Assembly (NCBI RefSeq): GCF_009674535.1
Contig: NZ_WKJK01000002.1
Location: 1-64,000, forward strand
Length of the DNA: 64,000 nt
Direction: 5' to 3'
Origin: Duganella guangzhouensis
GTDB taxonomy: Bacteria > Pseudomonadota > Gammaproteobacteria > Burkholderiales > Burkholderiaceae_D
The notes below the pieces were generated by a model. That model was not told the origin of the DNA and ran no database searches. It saw only the letters and a program-made list of their open reading frames with translations. Both the position numbers and the translations under genes were made by a program. This document shows, one piece after another, positions 56,613 through 64,000 of this stretch (position 1 is its first letter; the number at the start of each line of letters is the position of its first letter).

Positions 56613-57515
56613 ATGGGCTTCCCTTTATTTGTGGCGGCGGGCGAAGCGCTGACCGACATGATCGTGCAGGACGCGGCGCAGACACAGTGGCAAAGCATTG
56701 TGGGCGGCTCGACCTGGAACGTGGCGCGCGCGATGGCCAAACTGGAGGTGCCGACCGCGTTTGCCGGTGCCATCAGCCGCGACGTGTTTGGCGACGCGCT
56801 GTGGCAGGCCAGCGAGGCGGCGCGACTGGATCTGCGCTTCCTGCAGCGCCATGCGCGATCGCCGCTGCTGGCGATCGTGCACCGCACCGATCCGCCCAGC
56901 TACTTCTTCGTCGGCGACGACAGCGCCGACCTGCACTTCGATGCGGCGCAGCTGCCGGACGGCTGGCAAGCGCACTGCCAGTGGGCGCACTTCGGTGGCA
57001 TCAGCCTGGCGCGCGAGCCGCTGGCCGGCAAGCTGGTGGCGCTGGCCGAGCAGCTGAAGAGCAAGGGTGTGCGCATCAGCTATGACCCCAACTATCGGCT
57101 GCTGATGGATGAGCGTTACGACGCCACACTGCGCCGTATGACCGCGCTGGCGGACGTGATCAAGGTATCGGAGGAGGATCTGGAGGGACTGTTCCGCAGC
57201 AGCGACACCGCCGCCGCCTTCGCCACGCTGCGCAGCTGGAATCCGGGCGCCACTTATCTGTACACCAAAGGCGGCGACGGCGCCTCGCTGCACATCGGCG
57301 ATCAGGCATGGTCGCAGCCGGCGGCCAAGGTCGCGGTGGTGGATACCGTGGGCGCCGGCGATGCCAGCATCGCGGCGCTGGCCTGGAGCATGATGCATCG
57401 CGCCGACGCGGCGCCGCTGCAGCATCTGCAGTTCTCGGTGGCTGCCGGTGCGGCGGCCTGTCTGGGCGCGGGCGCTTCGCCACCGTCACTGGCCGAGATC
57501 CAGCGGCTGGTGTAA
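56613..57515 (+). CDS. PfkB-family carbohydrate kinase (probable fructokinase)
   Basis: 300 residues. N-terminal GEALTDMIV and the GGSTWNVARAMAKL substrate loop; the C-terminal ATP/anion-hole motif DTVGAGDAS contains catalytic Asp250. With the upstream isomerase it would turn mannose into fructose-6-phosphate without a mannose-6-phosphate isomerase. Ends the rightward operon. Confidence 0.9.
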   Translation: MGFPLFVAAGEALTDMIVQDAAQTQWQSIVGGSTWNVARAMAKLEVPTAFAGAISRDVFGDALWQASEAARLDLRFLQRHARSPLLAIVHRTDPPSYFFVGDDSADLHFDAAQLPDGWQAHCQWAHFGGISLAREPLAGKLVALAEQLKSKGVRISYDPNYRLLMDERYDATLRRMTALADVIKVSEEDLEGLFRSSDTAAAFATLRSWNPGATYLYTKGGDGASLHIGDQAWSQPAAKVAVVDTVGAGDASIAALAWSMMHRADAAPLQHLQFSVAAGAAACLGAGASPPSLAEIQRLV

Positions 57516-57555
57516 ATTGATGTAAATCGTTTAGAACCTGAGGCGGACGGCCTCC

Positions 57556-57589
57556 ACGTCATACGGGTGTCATATACGCCCTTTAGGAT
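57556..57589 (+). promoter_or_regulatory. PhoB box and -10 of the TonB receptor/phytase operon
   Basis: ACGTCAT-ACGG-GTGTCAT (57556-57573) matches the two 7-bp half-sites with 4-bp spacer of the PhoB box (consensus CTGTCAT; 5 and 6 of 7). Ten bases on lies a -10-like TAGGAT (57584-57589), the normal distance in PhoB-activated promoters lacking a -35. Confidence 0.65.
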
Positions 57590-57623
57590 GGCGGGCTTTG
57601 ATACGTCCACTCTTCGGGTTCTC

Positions 57624-59744
57624 ATGTACACACCTTTCGTTCCATCTCGCCTGCACCTGGCACTGGCCGCCGCCGGCCTGTGCGCCCTCCACTTCTCCGC
57701 TGTCGCCGCTGAAGCAGCAGCGGAAGCCGAGGATGTCGGCGCCGCGCTGTCCACGGTGGAAGTCAAAGCCATGGTGGAAAAGAAGAAGCTCAGCGACTCG
57801 GTCTGCAGTGGCACGCTGGGCTGCAAATCCGAACTGAATACGCCCTTCTCCACCAAGGCTGTCTCCAGCGAAGAAATCGAAGACCGTTTGGCCACCAGCA
57901 TTTCCGAAGTGCTGAAGTACGACGCCTCGGTGACGGCGATTTCGCCACCGATCTCCACCCACCCGGCCACGATTCAGATGCGCGGCCTGCGCCTGGATGA
58001 CCTGAACGGTTACAAGGTTAACGGCCTGGCCAATATCAACCGCGGCACCGAGATGCCGCTGGAGATGTTCGAGCAAGTCGAGGTGCTGAAAGGCCTGACC
58101 GGTTATATGTACGGCTTCGGTTCGCCGGGCGGCATCGTCAACTACGTCAGCAAGCGTCCGACCACCAGCAAGACCTTCAGCGCGGCCATGGGCTATCAGG
58201 AAGGTGGCGCCATCAAGGAACACATCGACATGGGCGGCCGCGTTGGCGACAACGAGGAATTCGGCTACCGCATCAACCTGCTGCATGAAGACGGCGATGT
58301 GAAGGAAGAAAGCGGCTCGATCAAGCGCAATGCCGCCGGCGCCAACTTCGACTGGCACGTCACCAAGGATCTGACGCTGACCTACGACGCCATCTACCAG
58401 CGTCGCCGCAGCGTGGGTGGCACCGACATCGTGATTTCGCCAAGCTACAAAATCCCGGCGCCTATCGCCGGTGACAGTGAGCTGAATAGCGTTGGCGCCG
58501 GCAGCGATGTGGAATACACGCTGTCGACCGTGGGCGCGGAATACCGCCTGTCGCCTGACTGGGCGGCCAACGTCTCGTACCGTACTTCGGACTCGACCCG
58601 CGTCTACAAGAAGGATCAGTACTACATCACCAACAACAACTTCGATTACAAAGACCGTGTAACGTCGGAGCTGCACGGCTACCACTTCGACCAGGTGCAG
58701 GCTTCGGTCAACGGCAGCTTCAACACCGCCGGCATCGGCCACGAGGTGGTGCTGGGCCTGATGTCGCAGAACCTAGAATCGACGTCGTCGGTCACCACGC
58801 CGAAGACCTATCTGGGCACCGGCAATCTGTACTCGCCGACCATCATCAACGTCTGGACCATCAACTACAGCGGCGGCACTTACCGCGACGAAGCCACGCG
58901 CCAGGAAGCGGTGTTTGCCAGCGATACGGTCAAGCTGAACGACAACTGGTCGGTGCTGGCCGGCCTGCGCTACAACCAGTTTGTGGATGCGGCCTTCTCG
59001 ACCAAGGGCGTGAACACCGCCACCTATACCGCCAACAAAACCACGCCGACCGTGGCGCTGATGTACAAGCCAGCCGCCGACACCACGCTGTACGCCAGCT
59101 ATGTGGAAGCGCTGGAGCAAGCGGCCAGCGCGCCGACGTCCACCGTTAACGCCAACCAGACCTTCGCGCCGATCAAGAGCAAACAGTCGGAAGTGGGCGT
59201 GAAGACCGAGCAAAGCTGGTGGAATGCCAGCGCCTCGCTGTTCCACATCGAACGCGGCGCGCAGTACACCAACGCCGCCAACGTCTATGTGATGGATGGC
59301 GAGACCAAGTACCAGGGCGTGGAGCTCAACTCGGTGGTGCAGGCGGCGAAGAACGTGTCGATCGAAGGCGGCGTGATGTTCCTGGACGCGACGCTGGAAA
59401 ACGCGGCGGCCGGCTATAGCGGCAAGCGCGCGGTTGGCGCGCCACGCCGTCAGGCATCGGTGCAAGCCACCTGGCGCGAAGTGCTGCCTGGCCTGGCGCT
59501 GCACGTTGGCACCCAGTACCTGGGCCAACTGGCGATGGACGCGGCCAACGTGAACACGCTGCCGGCCTACACGCTGTTCGACGCGGGCTTCAACTATCGT
59601 CACCGCTACTTCGGCAAAATGGTCAGCGTGCGCGCGAATATCTCGAATCTGGCCAACCGCAAGTACTGGACCTACTACCAGGAGAATTACCTGAACATCG
59701 GCTCGCCGCGTACCGCGAGTGTGAATGTTCGCGTAGACTTCTAA
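57624..59744 (+). CDS. TonB-dependent receptor, siderophore-receptor type, phosphate-linked
   Basis: 706 residues from ATG 57624, which yields a good signal peptide (cleaved after AVAAEA) and lies downstream of the predicted promoter; a GTG at 57567 falls inside the PhoB box. A plug (about 60-190, with IQMRGLRLDDLNGYKVNGLA, MFEQVEVLKGLTGYMYG and GGIVNYVSKRP) and a barrel ending in NVRVDF follow. The plug resembles ferric-siderophore receptors. Three bases from the phytase gene and under a PhoB-type box, it is likelier to import inositol phosphates or an iron-phytate complex. Confidence 0.9.
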   Translation: MYTPFVPSRLHLALAAAGLCALHFSAVAAEAAAEAEDVGAALSTVEVKAMVEKKKLSDSVCSGTLGCKSELNTPFSTKAVSSEEIEDRLATSISEVLKYDASVTAISPPISTHPATIQMRGLRLDDLNGYKVNGLANINRGTEMPLEMFEQVEVLKGLTGYMYGFGSPGGIVNYVSKRPTTSKTFSAAMGYQEGGAIKEHIDMGGRVGDNEEFGYRINLLHEDGDVKEESGSIKRNAAGANFDWHVTKDLTLTYDAIYQRRRSVGGTDIVISPSYKIPAPIAGDSELNSVGAGSDVEYTLSTVGAEYRLSPDWAANVSYRTSDSTRVYKKDQYYITNNNFDYKDRVTSELHGYHFDQVQASVNGSFNTAGIGHEVVLGLMSQNLESTSSVTTPKTYLGTGNLYSPTIINVWTINYSGGTYRDEATRQEAVFASDTVKLNDNWSVLAGLRYNQFVDAAFSTKGVNTATYTANKTTPTVALMYKPAADTTLYASYVEALEQAASAPTSTVNANQTFAPIKSKQSEVGVKTEQSWWNASASLFHIERGAQYTNAANVYVMDGETKYQGVELNSVVQAAKNVSIEGGVMFLDATLENAAAGYSGKRAVGAPRRQASVQATWREVLPGLALHVGTQYLGQLAMDAANVNTLPAYTLFDAGFNYRHRYFGKMVSVRANISNLANRKYWTYYQENYLNIGSPRTASVNVRVDF

Positions 59745-59747
59745 GGT

Positions 59748-61196
59748 ATGAAACCTCTACGCCTTGCGGCTGGCGCCGCGTTGTCCCTGCTGTTGTCGCA
59801 TGCTTATGGCGAGCAGTTTTATCAAACCAAAACGCCGTACGCACCACAGCAGGACAGCGCCAGCTACGAGGCACCGCCGTCCGGCTACCGGGCGGTGTAC
59901 ACCCAACTACTGGCCCGCCACGGTTCGCGTGGGCTAAGCAGTTTCAAGACCGATCTGGCGCTGTATAACCTGTGGCAGCTGGCGGCCAAAGAGAATGCCC
60001 TGACGCCGCTGGGCCGCGCGCTGGGGCCGGACATCGAGCAGATGATGCAGGCGAATGCGCTGCTCGGCTACGGTGTGGCCGGCATCAGCAAACCGGGTTA
60101 CGGCAACGAGAGCATGCAGGGCGTGCAGGAGCACATCCAACTCGCCCAGCGTCTCCACGCCCGCCTGCCGGAGCTGTTCCGCGACACGAAGACCAACGCG
60201 CGCATCGCCGTGGTCACCTCGGGCAAAGACCGCGCGGTGGACAGCGGCTACTTCTTCGCGCAATCGCTGGTGCAGCAGCAGCCATCGCTGCAACCGCTGG
60301 TCGACAGTAGCACCGACCGCTTCCTGCTCTACTTCCACAAGCTGAACGCCAAGGACGACCAACAGGTCACCGAAGCCAGCCTGGCCTACCAGCGCTGGGT
60401 CAAGAGCGACGAGCTGCAAGCCCGCGAGGCAGCCATCCACGCGCAGCCGCAGTTGAAGGCTGCCGCCCAGGCCACGCTGGCGCAGCTGTTTACACCCGCA
60501 TTCATCGCCGCGCTGGATGCCGGCCAACGCAGCGCCAGCAACAGCGGCGCGCGCAGCTACACCAGCGCCGACGGCAAGTTCAACAACACCCTCACCGGCG
60601 ACGGCAAAACGCACATCGCAAACGTCACCGACGCCGCGCTGGCGCTGTACGAGCTGTATGCCGCCGCCGCCGACCTGCAGGCCGAGTTGAAGGCCGACTT
60701 CACCCGTTACATCCAGCCGGAGCAGGCCCGCGTCTACGCCGAAGCCGAAGACGCCGTCGCCTTTTACGAGAAAGGTCCGGGCAGCGCGGAAAACGGCGAC
60801 ACCAACTGGCGCATGGCCGCCCCGCTGCTGAACGACTTCTTTGCCGAAGCCGATGCGGCCGCCGCCGGCAAGCAGACGCGCGTGGCCAAGCTGCGCTTCG
60901 CGCACGCCGAAATCGTGATCCCGTTTGCCGCCGCGCTGGGCCTGCAGGGCATGTCCGAACAACTGCCGCGCGCAGCGACTTACAGTTACCAGAGCAGCGC
61001 CTGGCGCGGCGCCGCCGTGGCGCCGATGGCCGCCAATATTCAGTGGGATCTGTACCGCAACGGCGCCGGCCGCACGCTGGTCCGCATGCTGTACAACGAA
61101 CGCGAAAGCGACTTCAAACCGGCCTGCGAGCGCGCCAAAATCGCGCCCAACAGCCACTACTACGACTACCAACAGCTGAAACGTTGTTACAAATAA
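59748..61196 (+). CDS. Histidine acid phosphatase, MINPP-type phytase
   Basis: 482 residues, signal peptide (MKPLRL... to about residue 21). The phosphate-binding motif is RHGSR (R57-H58...R61); the proton donor region is H386-A387-E388 (HAE), the variant found in multiple inositol polyphosphate phosphatases rather than the HD of AppA-type phytases. It would release phosphate from phytate in the periplasm. Co-transcribed with the TonB receptor. Confidence 0.88.
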   Translation: MKPLRLAAGAALSLLLSHAYGEQFYQTKTPYAPQQDSASYEAPPSGYRAVYTQLLARHGSRGLSSFKTDLALYNLWQLAAKENALTPLGRALGPDIEQMMQANALLGYGVAGISKPGYGNESMQGVQEHIQLAQRLHARLPELFRDTKTNARIAVVTSGKDRAVDSGYFFAQSLVQQQPSLQPLVDSSTDRFLLYFHKLNAKDDQQVTEASLAYQRWVKSDELQAREAAIHAQPQLKAAAQATLAQLFTPAFIAALDAGQRSASNSGARSYTSADGKFNNTLTGDGKTHIANVTDAALALYELYAAAADLQAELKADFTRYIQPEQARVYAEAEDAVAFYEKGPGSAENGDTNWRMAAPLLNDFFAEADAAAAGKQTRVAKLRFAHAEIVIPFAAALGLQGMSEQLPRAATYSYQSSAWRGAAVAPMAANIQWDLYRNGAGRTLVRMLYNERESDFKPACERAKIAPNSHYYDYQQLKRCYK

Positions 61197-61334
61197 AATA
61201 AAGATTGTCAGATGGTCTATACCAAAAGGCGTTTCTGTTCGATTAGCAACAATTAATACAAAACTGCGCTCGTGTATGCCTTGAGGCAAATGGTAAACTG
61301 GGAAGGTCATTAGACGACTAGAGAGGTATTTCCC

Positions 61335-64000
61335 ATGAACCAGATGTCGAGACGCCAGTTCCTTCGGGTGACTGGTGCGACCATCGCGGGTTCGAGTATT
61401 GCGCTGCTCGGTTTTGCGCCGGCTACAGCCTTGGCTGAAGTCCGGCAATACAAACTGGCGCGCAGCACTGAAACCCGCAACACTTGCCCGTACTGCTCCG
61501 TCGGTTGCGGCATTCTGATGTACGGCCTGGGCGACGGCGCCAAAAACGCCACCGCCAGCATCATCCACATTGAAGGCGACGCCGACCACCCGGTCAACCG
61601 CGGCACGCTGTGCCCGAAAGGCGCTTCGCTGATCGACTTCATCCACTCGCCTAACCGCTTGCTGGCGCCGCAGTACCGCGCCCCAGGTGCGAGCGACTGG
61701 AGCCCGATCTCGTGGGATGACGCGCTGAACCGCATCGCCAAACTGATGAAGGCTGACCGTGACGCCAACTTCGTCGAAAAAACCGAAGACGGCAAAACCG
61801 TCAACCGCTGGACCACCACCGGCATGCTGTGCGCTTCGGCGGCCAGCAATGAAGTCGGCTACTTAACCCATAAAACGATGCGTGCCACCGGCATGCTCCC
61901 ATTCGACAACCAAGCACGTGTTTGACACGGTCCAACGGTGGCAGGTCTTGCCTCGACATTTGGACGTGGTGCGATGACGAATCACTGGGTAGACATCAAG
62001 AATGCTGATGTTATCCTGGTCATGGGCGGCAACGCAGCAGAAGCACACCCTTGCGGGTTTAAATGGGTCACGGAAGCCAAGGCGCATCGCGGCGCCAAGC
62101 TGATCGTGGTCGATCCACGCTTTACCCGAACGGCCTCGGTGGCGGACCATTACGTCCCTACCCGTACCGGCGCGGATATCGTGTTCCTGGGCGGCATCAT
62201 CAACTACCTGCTCACCAACGACAAAATTCAGCACGAGTACGTCCGCAATTACACGGACATGCCTTTCATCGTCCGTGAAGACTTCGCCTTCAACGACGGC
62301 CTGTATTCCGGCTGGGACGACGAAAAGAACAAGTACACCGACAAGAGCAGCTGGAACTACGAGATGGGCGACGACGGCTATGCCAAGGTCGATCCGACAC
62401 TCGAACACCCGCGCTGCGTGTACCAGCTGATGAAGAAGCACTATTCGCGCTACACGACGGAAATGGTGGAGAAAACCTGCGGCGTGCCGCCGGAGAAATT
62501 CCATCTGGTGGCGGAGGCATTGGCCTCGACCGCCGTGCCGGGCCGTGCCGCGACCATCCTGTACGCCCTGGGCTGGACCCAGCACTCGACCGGCGCGGAA
62601 ACGCTGCGTACCGGCGCCATGGTGCAGCTGCTGCTCGGTAATATGGGCATCGCCGGCGGCGGCATGAACGCGCTGCGCGGCCACTCCAACATCCAGGGTC
62701 TGACCGACCTGGGCCTGCTGACCAATATGCTGCCGGGTTATCTGACCCTGCCAAGCGAGGCCGAGCAGGATTGGGATGCCTATGTCGCCAAGCGCGCGCT
62801 GAAACCGCTGCGTCCGAACCAGCTGAGCTACTACAGCAACTCGAAGAAATTCCTGGTCTCCTTCATGAAGGCCTGGTGGGGCGACGCCGCCACCGAGGAA
62901 AACAACTACGCCTTCGACTACCTGCCGAAGCTGGATAAACCTTACGACATGATGCAGGCTTTCGAGCTGATGAATCAGGGTAAGATGACCGGCTACATCT
63001 GCCAGGGCTTCAACATCCTGGCCTCCGGCCCGGACAAGCAGAAGATCACCGACTCGTTGTCCAAGCTGAAGTGGCTGGCCATCATGGACCCGCTGCAGAC
63101 CGAGACTTCCGAGTTCTGGAAACCGCACGGCGACTTCCACAAGGTCGATCCGACGCAAATCCAGACCGAGGTGTTCAGCCTGCCGACCTCCTGCTTCGCC
63201 GAAGAGCGCGGTTCGCTGGTGTCGTCGTCGCGCGTGCTGCAATGGCACTGGCAAGGCGCCGAGCCGCCGGGTCAGGCGCGCAGCGATCTGGAGATCATGT
63301 CCGCGCTGTTCCTGCGCCTCAAAAAGGCATACCAGACCGAAGGCGGCAAGTTCCCCGATCCGATCCTGAATCTGACCTGGAACTACGCCCAGCCGCACTC
63401 GCCGACGCCGGAAGAGATCGCGATGGAATTCAACGGTAAAGCGCTGAAGGAAATCACCGATCCGAAAGATCCGACCAAGGTCATTCTGAAGAAGAATGAG
63501 CAGCTGGCCGGCTTCGCGCAACTGAAGGACGATGGCAGCACCGCCTGCGGTTGCTGGATCTTCGCCGGTTCGTGGACCGCGCAGGGCAACCAGATGGGCC
63601 GTCGCGACAACAGCGACCCGACCGGCATCGGCAACACGCTGAACTGGGCCTGGGCCTGGCCGGCCAACCGCCGCGTGCTGTACAACCGCGCCTCCTGCGA
63701 CACCAAGGGCAAGCCATTCGATCCGACCCGCAAGCTGATCGCCTGGAACGGCACTTCGTGGGCCGGCGCCGACATCCCCGATTACAAGGTGGATGAACCA
63801 CCGGAAAACGGCATGGGTCCCTTCATCATGCTGGCCGAGGGTGTGGCGCGCTTCTTCGCGCGTGACGCCATGGCCGAGGGTCCGTTCCCGGAACACTACG
63901 AGCCGTTCGAGTCGCCGGTGGGCCACAACCCGCTGCACCCGAACAACCCGAAAGCGTTCAACAACCCGGCCGGCCGCATGTTCCCGAATGACCGCAAAAA
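61335..64000 (+). CDS. fdnG: Formate dehydrogenase alpha subunit, selenocysteine-containing (FdnG/FdoG type), 3' truncated
   Basis: Runs off the window end (about 889 codons visible). A Tat signal (SRRQFLRVTG) exports it folded; the [4Fe-4S] motif CPYCSVGC...CPKG and the molybdopterin body follow. An in-frame TGA at 61923-61925 is residue 197 (NQARV-Sec-HGPTV), the active-site position of E. coli FdnG selenocysteine at 196. The frame continues uninterrupted beyond it with family motifs (GRGAMTNHW, MGGNAAEAHP, LGWTQHS, MAEGPFPEHYEP). It oxidises formate in the periplasm, passing electrons to FdnH/FdnI, expected downstream. Confidence 0.93.
61923..61965 (+). promoter_or_regulatory. Selenocysteine codon and SECIS hairpin
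   Basis: TGA (61923-61925) followed by a bacterial SECIS: outer stem GTCCAA (61930-61935) with TTGGAC (61960-61965), upper stem GGCA (61940-61943) with TGCC (61949-61952), apical loop GGTCT. The AGGUCU-type loop is the SelB contact in E. coli SECIS elements. Confidence 0.85.

Noticed and set aside
57512-57525. GTAA-N6-GTAA at the end of the PfkB gene, resembling the chitin regulon motif
   Set aside because: A single copy overlapping a stop codon, without the second element seen at the other loci, and next to a PhoB-type box that better explains the downstream operon.
57567-57623. GTG start at 57567 for the second TonB receptor
   Set aside because: It lies in the PhoB box and before the predicted transcript start; the ATG at 57624 gives a proper signal peptide.
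61923-61925. Stop codon splitting the formate dehydrogenase gene (possible pseudogene)
   Set aside because: The frame continues with family motifs, the TGA is at the known selenocysteine site, and a SECIS hairpin follows directly.
1-64000. Integrated prophage, IS element or CRISPR array
   Set aside because: No integrase, transposase, phage structural or cas gene is visible; the only repeats are those listed, and the gene order is mostly typical chromosome.

Overview
The window looks like a chromosome segment of a betaproteobacterium of the Oxalobacteraceae (Massilia/Duganella type). I infer this from the high GC content, the order tpiA-secG-tRNA-Leu-nuoA..N-DUF2818-NUDIX, the ispD-ispF pair, and the load of polysaccharide-degradation loci with TonB receptors. 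No database search was possible; functions are read from motifs and gene order.

Layout. (1) 1-2.3 kb: a 5'-truncated trypsin-like protease translationally coupled to a membrane FHA protein, closed by a 37-bp-arm inverted repeat. (2) 2.4-4.6 kb: a TetR repressor divergent from an MFS drug-efflux gene with two matching operator copies, then a small hypothetical gene. (3) 4.65-6.15 kb: a degenerate tandem array of BrnT-like toxin/DUF433 cassettes: a 5'-truncated brnT relic with an intact DUF433 gene, then an intact brnT-DUF433 pair, flanked and punctuated by a 75-bp direct repeat that carries the end of the antitoxin gene and a terminator hairpin. The last antitoxin gene runs 61 bp into the 3' end of ispF. 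(4) 6.1-25.1 kb, minus strand: housekeeping block tpiA-secG-tRNA-Leu(GAG)-nuoABCDEFGHIJKLMN-DUF2818-NUDIX-HExxH protein-ispD-ispF. (5) 25.2-27.7 kb: quinone oxidoreductase, Sel1-repeat protein and GIN-domain protein.

(6) 27.8-44.2 kb, minus strand: a chitin/amino-sugar locus in three transcription units. They are TonB receptor-SMP30-GH20-sugar MFS; two HGSNAT/NagX-like acyltransferases-GH18-degenerate GH18; and an OmpR-type regulator with a beta-propeller sensor kinase. Upstream of each unit lie two direct-repeat elements of the form GTAA-N6-GTAA on the coding strand, which I propose are the regulator's sites. A terminator-ended small RNA candidate lies upstream of the regulator. (7) 44.2-46.3 kb: LysR regulator divergent from lrgA-lrgB (murein hydrolase export control).

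(8) 46.3-57.5 kb: an acetylated galactomannan utilisation locus. Leftward: sugar MFS, GH3, GH5 mannanase, GH27 alpha-galactosidase fused to an SGNH esterase, CE2 esterase. Rightward: LacI regulator, AGE-family mannose isomerase/epimerase, PfkB kinase. The divergent promoter region holds two identical-design palindromes (GTTTAG-N9-CTAAAC), 42 bp centre to centre. (9) 57.5-61.2 kb: a PhoB-box-like element followed by a TonB receptor and a MINPP-type histidine acid phosphatase (phytase), which reads as a phosphate-starvation organophosphate scavenging operon. (10) 61.3-64.0 kb: a selenocysteine formate dehydrogenase alpha subunit with an in-frame TGA and a visible SECIS hairpin, running off the window end.

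Most interesting for follow-up: the brnT-DUF433 array with relic and recombination repeat; the shared regulatory motif over the chitin locus; the degenerate chitinase beside its active paralogue; and the PhoB-linked TonB receptor/phytase pair.
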